Shown: positions 10,655-23,002 of the stretch, piece after piece | Position numbering within the stretch: the stretch's first letter is position 1 | How the letters are laid out: the number at the start of each line of letters is the position of its first letter | Assembly: GCF_035046485.1 (NCBI RefSeq) | Contig: NC_085137.1 | Location: 43,207,155 to 43,271,154, forward strand | Length of the DNA stretch: 64,000 nt | DNA from: Aedes albopictus | Taxonomy: Eukaryota > Arthropoda > Insecta > Diptera > Culicidae | Direction of reading: 5' to 3' | Notes under the pieces: model-generated | Told to the model about the DNA's origin: nothing | Databases searched by the model: none | What the model saw: only the letters and a program-made list of their open reading frames with translations | Position numbers and translations under genes: made by a program

Positions 10655-12076
10655 AATAAAATTCCCCGAGGAAATTGCTAATTCCTGGAGGAATTCTTGG
10701 AGGAGTTCCTGGAAAAATCCTAGGAATAAATCCTGCAGGAATGCCTAGAGGAATGCCTAGACGAATCCCGAGTGGAATACTTAGAGAATTTCTTGGATAA
10801 TTTCCTAAAGAAATTCCAAGAGAAATTGCTTTAGGAATTTCTGGAGGCATTCCAAGCAGGATTCTTCGATCAATTCATGGAGAGTTTTCTGTAGGAATTC
10901 CTGGGGGAGTCACTGGAGGAATTCCTTGAAAAATTCCTGGTAGAATACCTGGAAGTTCACCTGGAGAAATATCTGGAGGAATTCCTGGAGGCAAGTCTAG
11001 AGGAATCCCTGGAGGAACCCCTAGCGCAATTCCTAAGGGATTCCATAGAGAAATTCCTGAAGGAATGCCAAGAAGAATGTCTGGACAATTACTGTAGAAG
11101 TTCCCGAAGATATACCTGTAGGAATTCCTGAAGGAAACTTTAGAGGAATTCCTGAAAGAATCTATAGAAGAATTCCTGGAGGAATCCCTGCAAAAATTCC
11201 ATGATGAATTTCCTGGAGGAATGCCGGGAGAAATCCCTGGAGGAATTCCTTGGATAATCCCTGGAGCAATTCCAGGAAGAATACCTGGAGGAATCTCAGG
11301 AGGAACGTTTGGAGGAATCCAAGGAGGAATCCCTGTAGGAATTCCTGGAGGAATCTGTAGAGCAACTACCGGAAGAATCTCAATTGCTTGAATTGCTTGA
11401 AAAATCTCTGGAGAAATGCCTAGATAAATCCCTTGAAGAATTGTTGTAGGAATCATTAGAACTTCTGAACTTGAGGAATTTTTGGAGGAATGCTTGGAAG
11501 AGTTCCCAAGGAAGAAGTACTGAATAAATCATAGAAGGAATTCTTGAAGAAACCCTGAAGGAATCCTTTGAAAAGTTCGTGGAGGATTTCCTGTAGGAAT
11601 CCCTGTAGGAATCCCTGTAGCCGTTTCAGAACGAATCCCTGGAGAAATTCCTGAAGGAACCCAATGAGGAATCCCGGAAGTAATCCCAAGGGGAATTCCT
11701 TTGGGAATCCCAGGAGAGCTTTCTTAACGAATATCTGGAAGAATTTCTGTAGGAATGCCTGGAAAAAAATCTGAAGGAATTCATGTCTGTAGTAATTTCT
11801 CGACTTATTATTGAAAGAATCCTTGGATGGACTCCTAAAGATTTGTTTGTACTGAGGAACCTCCAAAGATAACCCAGGTCCCATAGGGTCCGAAACGTCG
11901 GGAAAAATCATAAACTAGTGTTTTCGATTGCCCCAAAAGACTGCAAAGCCAACATTCCGAAGCAAAATCATCCCAGTCGTATCCCAACCAAGATAGCCCA
12001 GGAGAAATTCCCGGAGAAATTTGTCTGGTGAACCCCTCGAGGAATTCTTGAAAGAATCTTTGGAGGAATCCATGGA
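10655..12076 (+). repeat. degenerate 12-bp satellite array A3
   Basis: Same GGAATTCCTGGA-type array as at 1855 and 7237, starting immediately after the RTE fragment. It weakens around 11850-11990, where a few non-repeat bases occur, and returns briefly before 12076. Arrays A1 to A3 were probably one array before RTE insertion. Confidence 0.87.
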
Positions 12077-12430
12077 CAATGCTTTATTTACTACAAATCC
12101 TCCAAGTATCACATTATTTAAGATTCCAGTTCACCTGGTCAAATATTTGTCCAAAAAGAAGCCAATGCTCAAACATCTTGTTTGACTCTACCACATTTTC
12201 ATTAGTGTTTCTTGAGTTCATCCTTTGTCTTATATTTGACTCTGTGTATACTTCAGGCCTTAGAGATCAACTTGATCACATTTCTATGGAAAGGCTGTAT
12301 GTTTCGCGAAAATGTGAAACTGACCTATGCTAATTATCCCTTACTCAGTAAAAAAAAAGTTCTAGGCTGTGATAGCACAAATCTGCTCCAATTTTAAAAG
12401 GTCGCGTGTGTCTACTTATTGTAATCGCAC
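12077..12430. other. unassigned stretch
   Basis: AT-rich. Short open frames on the plus strand show no recognisable motif. Nothing further can be supported. Confidence 0.4.
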
Positions 12431-13595
12431 TCGAACCGTATCCTGTCGGAGGGCAGCTCTCTCCAAGTTATGGTCCGGAAAGTTTTCGACTTTATTCATT
12501 TGCATCTAAATTGGCTTTAAAACTGCTGTTTTCATGCGGCTAGTTGACTACTGCTGCTGCTGCTACCTAGTACTGTCCTATTGTGTTCAAGCGTGTGCAA
12601 AAAAGAGCGAAAATTATGGCTCGCCCTCAAAAGCTGTTGTGTGCGACCAGACAGACGACCAGAAAGACACAGACCCTGCTCAGGGTCACGCTTTGCAGTT
12701 TCGAGGTGCGAGATGGGTGTGACGGGCGAGATGCCATCACCCCTCGGGGGTCCACACCACACCTCACTCCGGCAGACACGGAGGACCACGGCGGCGGTGA
12801 TTAGGATACGACGAGGGATAAATTGTGGAATGTAAAGTTTCTTTCTCTGCTGCTGCGCCACGCTCAGGAAAAGTTATTCGAGATTTGTGGTGCGTGAAAA
12901 TTTGCTGTCAGGAAGTTTTTCTCCGGGCTTCGAGGCAAGCGGCAATTGTTTGACTTGATGAACGCTCTGCGTGGGTATCGGTTTCATGTGTTGCCCGCCG
13001 TTCGAATGAAAGGGATGGTTTCGGGGATACACCAGTTAATAAAACATCCGATTTTATGGTTCGGTTGGTGGTTTTCGAAATTCTTCATGCAGGAGATGAA
13101 AAATATTCATTATTGTGGTTTGCTTGGTTGCTCTTGAAAATTTATAAACTTTTTGTCATGCTTCTCTATAAGATAGAAATGGCAATTTTTTATCATTATT
13201 AATATTCTCTTTGTTACTATTGTTTCGATAAAACATCAAAATCGATCTTTAATGGAATGCGAAAATTGTGAGAAGTAGCAGCCCATATAATGTGTTTCTC
13301 ATCCAAGTGACTATGTTTTGTTCCATGGCCCCACTCCTGGTAGCTACAGTTACGTGGGTACGATAAACTTGAGGCTTATAAAAATGTTATCGTGTCTATG
13401 TGGAGGTGGAACATCAGCTTTGTTTTGTCCAAATCTTGTACACTATTTACATAACTATAATTCGAACATTGTTTTCATTCGAAATCTAATCGCATTTTTT
13501 GAACATTATCCATTGTTACGTGAAACACACTGTGTTTTGTTTTTGTTATCAGCATGAAGGCATCTACTCGCACATATACCTAGGTAGAGGACAAG
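12431..13595. other. repeat-poor stretch, possible host unique DNA
   Basis: Unlike its surroundings, this stretch has balanced base composition, a short GCT run and no inverted repeat or satellite. A 74-residue frame at 12583-12804 begins MFKRVQKRAKIMARP but has no motif I recognise, and its start and stop are not supported by splice signals. It could be an untranslated exon or regulatory DNA of a neighbouring gene. Confidence 0.3.
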
Positions 13596-13795
13596 TAATT
13601 GAAAAGCGTCCCACCTCTCTTTTTCCATCTTAACATATTTTCACCAAATAAAAATCCACCAGCAATCCAGTCAGTACCCTTCCAATCCAATCCTCATCAT
13701 TCCAAGCACACGTCGCCATTGATCAGTCAACCGTGTGCAGCCCGGTCGGACAAATTCAATAATGCAGCTTTCTTTTCTTTTCTTTTCCTTTCCAG

Positions 13796-13915
13796 ATCAG
13801 CACTTTTACACCTATCCAATTTTCTGGCAGAACATAAAAATTAAGTTCGTCTTGGTATCGCCCCACCACACCACTGCCGGCGGCAGGTGGTGCAACTACA
13901 ACAGCTGTTCCGAAG
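13796..13915 (+). CDS. possible internal exon of a host gene
   Basis: A strong pyrimidine tract (repeated TTTTC) ends in CCAG at 13792-13795, a textbook splice acceptor. 120 bases later comes GAAG followed by GTACAG, a plausible donor. One frame is open across the whole interval, reading FYTYPIFWQNIKIK and ending WCNYNSCSE. The family is not recognised. The following 300 bases (13916-14244) resemble an untranslated leader but have no decisive signal. The alternatives are a non-coding exon or a chance open frame. It lies upstream of, and on the same strand as, the exon at 30658-30783, so both could belong to one gene. Confidence 0.25.
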
Positions 13916-14244
13916 GTACAGGAGCATATTTTCCCGACGACGACATCCGTCCGTTATAGGGCGTTGTAGCACGTTGAAATCTCGCGGAGAAGATATTCTT
14001 CGGGTGCATCTGCTCCGTCGCCGGTTGTTGGAAAAGTAAAAAAAAGTCGAAGGAAAAGGTGAAAATCCAATTGAATTAAAGTGTGCAATCCAAATGCAGC
14101 AGGGCAACGGCGATGATTCTGTGGTGTGCTCGGTGTGGCCAGAATAAAATATGGGAACACCGATAGAGTCAGTGAGGAAAAGGTTTTTGCGTTGTAGGGA
14201 ATTGAAATGTGCTCCATTAATAAAAAAAACAGTCATTTTTCATA

Positions 14245-14538
14245 CACTGATCGAAAAAAGAGTGTAAAATTCTGTGACTGATAAATTCCCATAATTGAAG
14301 CGTGGGATTTAACAGAAGTTTACATGACATCATATAAAAGTAATAGAATATCATGTAAACTTTATATGTCATGTAATTTAATGTCATTATATGTCATATA
14401 ATTCAGCATGGATCTGAGTGTTTACATGACATGTAACACAAATTTGCATTATATATCATGTAAACCATCATAACACTAAGGTGACATGACTAAAATGAAG
14501 CATACATGACGTATAAATGTCATTATTTTTTTTCTGTG
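14245..14538. mobile_element. AT-rich MITE with CACTGA/CACAGA ends
   Basis: Begins CACTGATCGAAAAAA and ends in TTTTTTTCTGTG, so the ends are short inverted repeats; TA flanks both sides (14243-14244, 14539-14540). The interior carries many copies of CATGACAT/ATGTCATG in both orientations. No coding capacity. Confidence 0.6.
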
Positions 14539-14699
14539 TACGATAATTATTGAATAGTTGTTTCATCAAATTATATTACAAATTTATTGAATATAACAAT
14601 GCAAATCTAGACTGTGGTATAACACAGCAAGGTCAATATAGAGAAACATACCAAACCGATACATCTACCCCAATACATACTTGAATTTATCAATATGAA

Positions 14700-14800
14700 A
14701 TGTGGAGGGGATCTGGTGTGATGGTTAAACCACGTGACTATCACGCCGAGGACCTGGGATCGAATCCCACTCTCGACAAACTCACTGAAGTCCATTTGAA
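14700..14800 (+). repeat. tRNA-derived SINE, 3'-truncated
   Basis: Contains GGTGTGATGGTTAAACCACG, CACGCCGAGGACCTGGGATC and CGAATCCCACTCTCGACA, the same tRNA-like head as the minus-strand SINE at 34850-35028. The head has A-box and B-box-like blocks. The conserved 3' tail of the family is not present. Confidence 0.65.
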
Positions 14801-15597
14801 GGAAAACCCGTAATTTTGATAAACTGGAATGAAAAAAAAACAGAAACTGTGATTCATAGTAATAACTTGTAAAAATTGACGTAAAATTTTGTGAATTTTA
14901 ATTCATTTTAGTATATTATTGGCATAACATCCCACTTTCTAGAGTTTGTTTAGCGTCTAATAGAATGTTTTGTTACTAGTGAACACGCTCTACTGAAAGT
15001 TCCAAAGAAATCCTATAAAAAATTAACTTATGACACATTTTACATTTCAACAAGAAAACAAAACAATGAACTTTCAGGAGTACAACTAGATTTTATATCT
15101 TATTTTTGAATTTCAGAATATCTCAAATTGTTATTATTTGGTCTTCTAAAAAAACAACTACATATTTTGAAATTACTTGGTAAATATTGCATGCATTGTT
15201 GTACTGATTTTATTTGAAAATTTCTCAAAATTTAAAGGAATTCCATTCAGATTTAAAGTTTAACCTGCTTCAACAAGGATGCCATCAGTATTTCTAAGAC
15301 GTGATTAGTTTCCAAACATTCTTGAACATATTTGAAAAAAAATCTTGTCAAATTTTGAGCACAGGAATTTGTGTTCGTGTACTCAACTAAATCAAAATCA
15401 GCCCAGCGTGCTTTTTATAAGACAGTATGTACTTTCGAAGTGAATATTGAAAATTACGCGATATTCTATCACACTGTCTTCAGATTTGTTCTGGTTTTAG
15501 ATACTTTGCACATTGTAAAAACAATATTTCAGAAATTGCACTTTAGGTAGCGCAAACTTTACTGCATTTTATATGGCCGTGTTCTAGGAGTACAATT
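14801..15597. other. AT-rich unassigned stretch
   Basis: About 800 bases of AT-rich DNA without a coding frame, satellite, inverted repeat or RNA gene that I can see. Confidence 0.4.
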
Positions 15598-15694
15598 TTA
15601 ACCTTCCTAATGCATCACGTTGTGAGCAGCTCTCTGACGTAGTGTACGTTTAGGGTAAAAAATGAACCTTGGGCAATGCACAAGGAAGGTTAAA
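15598..15694. mobile_element. 97-bp palindromic mini-element, copy 1
   Basis: Starts TTTAACCTTCC and ends GGAAGGTTAAA; the inner part includes GAGCAGCTCTCTGACGTAGT. A diverged copy of similar length is at 46741-46833. Too small to encode anything; probably a very short MITE. Confidence 0.65.
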
Positions 15695-15747
15695 CATGAA
15701 ATAAATTTGTTTTCCTGATGTTTTTCATGGTTTAAAAAATAAAGTTT

Positions 15748-15914
15748 CCCAAGCAACACACATGTTATAATAGAGTTACGACAGCGCAAGTTTTGGTTGT
15801 ATAGAAGTTTATTTTACGTAATTCTAACATTGTGTTGAAATAACGTAAAATAAACTTCTATACAACCAAAACTTGCGCTGTCGTTACTTTTATATAACAT
15901 GTGTGTTACTTGGG
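15748..15914. mobile_element. 167-bp palindromic MITE, CCCAAG family, copy 2
   Basis: Nearly identical to the copy at 4971-5137 in length, ends and central loop, with TT on both sides (15746-15747, 15915-15916). High similarity of the two copies suggests recent activity of the family. Confidence 0.92.
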
Positions 15915-16099
15915 TTATGTCTTCGGTAGAGTTGTTCACGTAGATGTGAAATTTCTATTCAAATGATCTCTGGATGGAAATTTTCTCACTAAATATACAA
16001 TTTTTTTCCAATATGTTTATTTAGTTTATAACTTACAACGGTAATGTGGTTTAGTTACAAATCCATCCACATAACCCTTAAAGTGGGTAAGAACCGTGT

Positions 16100-17640
16100 G
16101 TCAAAATGGTTCTCTGTTCAGTGATTCTTCTCAATATTTCTTCTTGGATTTCTACTACGATTTTGCTCGTTATACCTTTAGAGAATCCTCTTGAAGGGAT
16201 TTGTTTTAGGAATTCTCCTGGAATTTCTCTCAGAATTCCTTCCAAGAACTTCCTCCGGGATTTTACCGGAAATCCTTCTGGAACTCCACCTGGGATTTTT
16301 CTCGGGATTCCTTCGTAGATCCCTCCCGAAATTCTCTTTGAGCTTTCTTATGAGATTTTTTTTCTAGAACTCTTCCAAGGATTTCCTCAGGGATTCCTCC
16401 TGGGAAAAACGGGGGTCCTTCCAGCGATCCTCAAGGATTCGTTCAGGGACTCGTTCCGGGATTTCTTAGCAAATTTCCCCCGAGATTTATTCTGGGATTT
16501 TACAGGCATTTTTCCAAGGTTGCTTCGTTGATTCCAACCGAAATTCTTTCCGGGATGCATTAGGCACCTAAGCTTTTTGTGATTTTTTTCGGGAATTTTC
16601 CTGAGATTCTTTTAAGAATTTTGTTTGAGATTTCTCCAGAATTCTTTCAGGGTTTTCTCTCGGGATTCTTCAAGGGTTTTTTTGCTGGGATCTCTCCATG
16701 AGAATCATCAGTGGTTCAAGCGATTTTACTTACTGGGATTCTTTCATTGATTTCTCTCATGTTTCTCTTATAGTTTTTTTTTGGTATTTTTACAAAGATT
16801 TTTCTCTTCTAATCCTGATCTGGTAAGTCTGCAAAGCAGTCTCCCATCCTTCTCATTATCGTATTTGTTAAGGACTAAGAAAAGAAGCTGTGATGTCACA
16901 GGCAATTCCTGCTGATAATCTTTTTGGAGATTCCTAACAGGAATAACTGGAGAAATCTACACTAAAATGCCTGAGAAAATCCCATCAAGAGTTCCCAAGT
17001 TTTCCTAGAAATATTCGCTGATACTCTGAAAGAGATTCCTAAAGGATTCTTTTAAGAAATCATTGTAGAAATTACAAAGAGGAATTTCTATGGCAATCTC
17101 TTGAGAAATCTTTGGAGGAATCCTTGGATAATCAGGGGACATGTAGAGGAATACTTGCAAAAACCTCTGAAGCAATCCCAACAAGGTTGTTTACACTTTA
17201 AAGGTATCCCTTCAGGCATTTTTTAAGGAATTCCAAGAGGATTTCTTCAACGTTTTTTTTTTGGCTTGCCTCTAGCAATGCCCTCCAAAGATTCCTCCAG
17301 GCATTTCTCCTGAGATTTCTCCAGGGAGTCCACTTGAAGTTCGTCCTGGAATTCCTCCTGTGATTTGTCCAGGGATTTATCCAGGAATGTTTTCATGATT
17401 TCTAGCAGGTATTTTTCCAAAAAAAATATCGCAATAGTTCTTCAAGTGATTTCTGCAAAGATACTTCAGCTGTTCAGAGATTTTTCCAAGAATTCCTCCA
17501 GGAATTCCTCTTGAGATTACTCCATAAATAACTGCAAGGATTTATCCATGAAATCTTGTGGCATTACCAATAGAATTTCTAGCTGGGATTTCTCCAGTAA
17601 TTTCTGCTGTAATTTATGCATGGATTTCTCCCGAAATGAA
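16100..17640 (-). repeat. degenerate 12-bp satellite array B
   Basis: The 12-bp repeat now reads TCCTCCAGGGATTTC-like, the reverse complement of arrays A1 to A3. Around 16915-17160 the orientation returns to plus for a short stretch before minus units resume. Units are more diverged than in array A. A 16760-16915 interlude is not recognisably repetitive. Confidence 0.8.
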
Positions 17641-17814
17641 GTAATACTTTTGACAATCCTCATGAGTTTCCCACGGCTTTGAAGAACTGTTTCTATGCCA
17701 AGAAAGCGCTTCCGAAAAAAGTGTTGGATCAAAAGTTATTGCAAATTGGTCAAACTTTTCGAAATCAACGGATTTTTTTTTTGTTGTAAATCAATAGTAT
17801 TTTGATTGATTACA

Positions 17815-18500
17815 CAAGTTTACAAAATAAAACGAAAGTCGTGAACTTTTGTCAACGACCAAAATTTTTGAAGCACAATTTAGTGCTGATTTCGAAACCG
17901 ACCTTCAAAAAATTTAAAGTAGAACAGTTTTTGAGTTTTAGCTCAATATCGAGTTTTGCAACTTTTCAAAATATGTAATTTACTAAAATTTAAATATATT
18001 GCGTTTTGTTCAACCAATTTTAAATCTTTTTCCATAAATTAAAAGCTGAATACAATACCATTCGATCATCTGAATACAGCTTTTGCGTCAGATTGATGAA
18101 ATTCAAGATATTGGCGAGTTTTAGGGACGATCTTCTTAAATTTTAGCAATATTCTCAAAATTTTTTGAAGAAATGTATTTTTTTTTCAATAAGAAAAAAA
18201 CAACTAAAAAATTATTTCTCGACGTTTATTTGACATATCATATGTAGGCGAGTTACAGTAAAAAAATCAGCTCAATCGGAGTATTGATCACGGAGAATGA
18301 GATGTTTGAAGTGAGCGACTTTGCTTAAAAATAGAACAAAAATCGATTTCAAATCATCAGCCTTGTATGGAAAGTCGAAAAAATTTCCGCTCTACTGTAA
18401 TTTTTTTCTTTCGCGTTTTCGAACTCAGGGCATGATTCTACACCAAAAATGATCATCAGCTTACCGAGTTCAAAAATGCTGTAAACTAGTGTTATCAATA
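17815..18500. mobile_element. dispersed element, copy A
   Basis: Left end ATTACACAAGTTTACA, right end with CTGTAAACTAGTGT, i.e. imperfect inverted ends. The interior (for example ATTGGCGAGTTTTAGGGACG near 18110 and CATGATTCTACACCAAAAAT near 18430) recurs in order at 26429-28907, where it is split by a 2-kb insertion. No coding frame. It is a non-autonomous element of unknown class, useful here because it shows the empty site of that insertion. Confidence 0.7.
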
Positions 18501-18714
18501 GTTCCTCTTTTGAAACAAGTAGCTGGCTATTGATTTTACCATATGAGGTTACAATCATATTCTTAGAACTATTGCATTCATCTAATTTCGTTTGTCTCGA
18601 GTTTATCGAAAGTCGATGGTGCTCTAGAGCAGCCATGGGAAGTAGAGGGTTAGGGAACTACTACTGGGATTGGCTCAGGCCTGCTGATTGGATTCGTGAT
18701 GACATTACTGGCAG

Positions 18715-20215
18715 CATTCCTCGATGAGTTTTTCTGGGTTTCCCAGGAAATCATACAGGAATTTCTGGAGAACTCTCAAGAGTATTTATTGAAGATATTT
18801 CAGCTCAAAATCCTTGAAAAATCCCAGCAAGAATTGCAAATGAATTCTGAAAATGAATTTGTTGGTAAACAAAAAGTGATTCCTAGAAGAATTCAGGGAT
18901 TCCTAGGGAAGCTCCCGGAGAAATCCTATAAGGAATTTTGGGAGGATCTCCATCAGGTATCCTAAGAGGAATTCCACGACCTAGAGAAATCTTTTGAGAA
19001 ATCCTTTTGAAATTCATCCTGCAATACCTGATGGGTTTCTACTAGAACTACCCAACTACTAACTACCCAACAACCATTTTTGCTGTATATCAGTGGAACA
19101 AACCACTCTTAAGCTAACTTTAGTTTAAGAACCTGTTATTCAGCTTGTTCTGTTTCTTGAGTAGGGAACTAACTATCGCTTGAAGTATCCCTGCAAGACT
19201 TCTTGAAAAATTCCCAACCATGAATTCCTGAAAAAAATCAGCATTTCAGAAGTAATCCCAAGAGAGATTCTCAAAGGAAGAGGATTTCCAGTAAGAATAT
19301 GAAGAGATATTCGCAAAAGGATCTTTAGAGGAATTTTGAAGAAATCTTTGAAAAAAAAAATGGGTTAATTTATGGAGGAATCCATAGAGAAGTTACAGCA
19401 GGTATTGCTCGATGAATCCCAACAAGAGTTATTGGGAAATCTCAGCAAGAATTTCTAAAGGTAATCCCAGAGGAATTCTTGTATAATTTTCAAAACGAAT
19501 TCCTGGAAGAATGTTTGGAATACTCTCTGGAGGAACCACATAAGGAATTTTTGAAGGAAACCCCACAGGCATTCTCAAAGAATTTCCCAGATGAATTTGT
19601 GGAGATTTTTTTTGAAAAAATCCCTGTAGAAATCGCAGAAGGAACTTCTGCGAGAATTCCAGTGGGCATTCCCAGAGGATTACCTGGAGGAATTCCTGAA
19701 TGAACTCATGGAGAAATGCCTTAAATCACTCTTGCAGGAATTCATGTAGAAGTCTTTGGACATACCCTCTTGGAATTCCTCCACTAATGTCTGAAGGGAA
19801 ATTCTTGCTGAGAACGATGCAGAGGTTTCTCCTAGTATTTCTACACAAATCCGTCCGGCGATTTCTCTAAGGATTTCTTTAGTAATTTCTCTCGCGATTA
19901 TTCCAGATTAATCTCTTTAGGAATTTCACTTCGAATATCAACAGAAATTCCTGCCATAATTCTCCAGAAACTCTTTCTGGGATTTCTTCAATAATTGCTC
20001 TTAGCTCTCTGCCAAGTATTCTAGAAGCATTCTCTAAAGAAACTTTCGGAGGAATCACAGAATTGAGTCTCAGGATAGAAATCTCAGCTGTAATTGCATG
20101 GGGACTTCCAACAATAATTTTTTGCGGAGCCCTAGTATCACTCCAAAATGTTATATAGTGTTTCCCCCATGATTTCTCCAGGGATTTCTTCAAGGACTCA
20201 ACCAAGAGATATGCT
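18715..20215. repeat. degenerate 12-bp satellite array C, mixed orientation
   Basis: Plus-orientation units at 18715-19020 and 19190-19790, minus-orientation units at 19790-20215, so the array changes direction near 19790. Between 19040 and 19170 lies a short segment with AAACCACTCTTAAGCTAAC that also occurs in inverse at 57977-58077 and is probably a separate small element. Confidence 0.75.
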
Positions 20216-20620
20216 TAGGATTTTTCCAAGTTAAGATGCAGGCTTTTTCCACTTGGAGCATTATTCCAAAAGGGAGAGGGAGATATATTTCCGCACAAAA
20301 ACAACTTTACGGAACAGACGAAAATTTCCAAAAATCCATAGAAAAGGTTACAAGGCCAGAACAAATCTCAACTTCTTCTTTTGTCACAGTGCTATAAATG
20401 TTTTACATAAAAAGGGCCTAAACAATTAGGCAAAACCGTTAAACAGATTTGTTAGGAAATTTTCTGGATGACTCTAAGTTTACCAAAATTTTGTTATTTT
20501 TTTGAATAAATCATGTGTGTCCCACCTCAAAATGATGAATTTCGACCAAAATTATTCGAGGTGGGGTGACATAAGGAAAAATCGAATTTTGTATCGGCCT
20601 CACAAAAAAACTATTTGAAG
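20216..20620. other. left flank of the MULE-like element, with one hairpin
   Basis: AT-rich. Contains a hairpin with arms TGTCCCACCTC and GAGGTGGGGTGACA around 20517-20573. No gene. The last eight bases, ATTTGAAG at 20613-20620, form the left member of a direct repeat flanking the next element. Confidence 0.5.
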
Positions 20621-21260
20621 GGATTGTATGACATTTCCCCGAAAAACAGTTCCCCGAATGTAGATTCCCCCAAAAAATTTTCCCCGAAAAACGATTCCCC
20701 GAACGGACCGTTTCCCCTAATGGAACGTTTCCCCGAAATATTTATTATAGTATTTTAAGTATTAGTTTCTGATGATTTTTTTATTGCTTCCACTGTTTGA
20801 AGTAGTCAGTGGAACGAAGTAGCGGAAAGTTAGCTTGAGTACAAGAAATGCTAATGTGCAGGCTTTAGACTGTTCAATAATTTTTACCTTTACTGATTTG
20901 ATAAAATTTGGGAATGGATGAAGACATCAAGATCATGGAATCTTTCACACCTCATTGATATTTTGCATTCCCTCTTATCATGGAATTTTCGAGACAATGC
21001 TTCAATGAGGTTTGCTCTTCTTTTAAATATGGGTCGTTCTTTTCTGTTGTACTGATTGAAAATGATATGGCACTCAACAACACGCACATCATAATTTTCC
21101 CTTCTTTTATTCATAAGCTGTTCTTTCTTGTTTTTGCCTTTCTCGTGCACCAAGGTGTACCGAAAGGCTATATGTTCACTCCAAAAACGAAAATCTGATA
21201 GAGGCTCCGGAGGGGTCAAGTCTTATATACCAATCGACTCAGCTCGACGAATTGAGGTGA

Positions 21261-21323
21261 TGTCTGTGTGTGTGTATGTATGTGTGTGTGTATGTATGTG
21301 TGTGTGTGTATGTGTGTATGTGT
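21261..21323. repeat. (GT)n microsatellite
   Basis: Run of GT with interspersed ATGTAT units, located directly after GAATTGAGGTGATGTCT. Confidence 0.95.
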
Positions 21324-21479
21324 ACAAAAAAACTCACATCACTTTTTGGCAGTAAACCTCAACCGATTTTAATGACCGACGGTTCATTCGACGCGGAATC
21401 TGGTCCCACTGTTTCCTATTGAAAATGGTTCAGATCGGTCCAGCCGTTCCGGAGTTATGGCCATTTAGGTGTTCCGGAC

Positions 21480-22833
21480 CGGTACCCCAGGAAGGGGTCA
21501 GATATGAAAACGCTACAAACCCATCCATGCGGCACATCAAACTACGGCATTTTCGATAACTTGATGAATGATGAGCAGAAAAATAGTCTCAGACCATATC
21601 TGAACCGGTAGTGTCCCGGAACCGGTTCCAGGTGTCCTGCCGGAAGTGGCCAAATATAAAAGTGAACTAAACCCATGCATGCGACATATCAAACCGCGGC
21701 TTTTTCGATAACTCGATGAACAGTAATCAGGAAAACTTTCTCAGACCATATCTGAACCGGTAGTGTCCCGGAACCGGTTCCAGGTGTACTGCCGGAAGTG
21801 GCCAAATATAAAAGTTAACCAAACCCATGCATGCGACATATCAAATAGTGGCTTTTTTGATATCCTGATGTACAGTAAGCAGGATAATATTCTCAGACCA
21901 TATCTAAACCGGTTGTGTTCCGGAACCGATTCCAGGTGTCTCGTTGAAAGTGGCCAATATAAAATTGAACTAAAACCATGCATGCGACATGTCAAACCGC
22001 AGCTTTTTAGGTAACCTGATGAACAGTAAGCAGGAAAGCATTCTCAGACCATATCGGAACAGGTTCTAGATGTGCCGCCGGAGGTGGCAAAGTATAAAAG
22101 TCAACTAATGTCATTCATGCGACATATCAAATAGTGGTTTTTTTGTTATCCTGATGAACAGTAAGCAGGGAAATATTTTCAGACCATATCTGAATCGGTA
22201 GTGATCCGGAACCGGTTGCGGATGTCCCACTGGAAATGGTCAAATATAAAAGTGAACGAAACCCATGCAAGCGACACATCAAATCGCGGATTTTTAGGTA
22301 TTTTGATTTGGCAAAAAAAAAGTCTCCGGCCATATTGTGGACAACCGGTAGTGTTCCGCAACCGGTTGCCCCATCGGAAGTGGTGAAATGTAAAGGAGAA
22401 CCAAACCCATAAATTCGACACATTACATGACTTTTTAGGTAACCTGATAAACGATTAACAAGAAAAAAATCATAGACCATACTTTGGAAAACCAATAGTG
22501 TGCTGAAACAGGTTCCAGGTGCCTCGACGGAAGTGGCCAAATGTAGAACGGAACCAAACGCATATACGCAGCGCATTAAATAACGGCTTCTTAGATAACG
22601 CGAAGATCGATCAGCAAGAAAATAGTCTCAGACCACATTTACCGGTAGTGTTCCGGAACCAGATTCGAGTGCCTCGCCGGAACTGGCGAAATGCACAAAT
22701 GAACCAAACCCATGCATGCATTACATCAATTTGCGACTTTTTAGGAAAACTGATTAACAATTTGCATGAAACTAGTCTAAGACCACATCAGGGACAATCG
22801 GTAAATGGTGAAATGTGAAATTCGACAATAATT
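21480..22833. repeat. 152-bp tandem repeat, first block
   Basis: The phrase GGAACCGGTTCCAGGTGT recurs at 21618, 21770, 21922, 22056, 22208, 22358, 22504 and 22655 with spacings of 152, 152, 134, 152, 150, 146 and 151. Each unit also contains AGTGGCCAAATATAAAAGT and CTCAGACCATATCTGAACCG. The palindromic centre GGAACCGGTTCC is notable. Open frames here repeat with the unit and are not genes. Confidence 0.93.
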
Positions 22834-22972
22834 GCTGTCAAATTACCTGTGTAAACTTTTAATTCGATAAACTAACTCTATTTTGATCATTTTTTAATTC
22901 GACAAATGTCGAATGAGCCGGGTACAAATTAAAAAGTGTCGTATTAAAGAGTGATGAATACGCGGGGTTTGA
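22834..22972. mobile_element. small MITE with CTGTCAAA ends
   Basis: CTGTCAAA at the left and TTTGACAG at the right, containing TTTAATTCG blocks. The 152-bp satellite resumes immediately after it (CATCAAATAGCAGC), so it is an insertion into the array. Confidence 0.55.
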
Positions 22973-23002
22973 CAGTACATCAAATAGCAGCTTTTATGAT
23001 AA

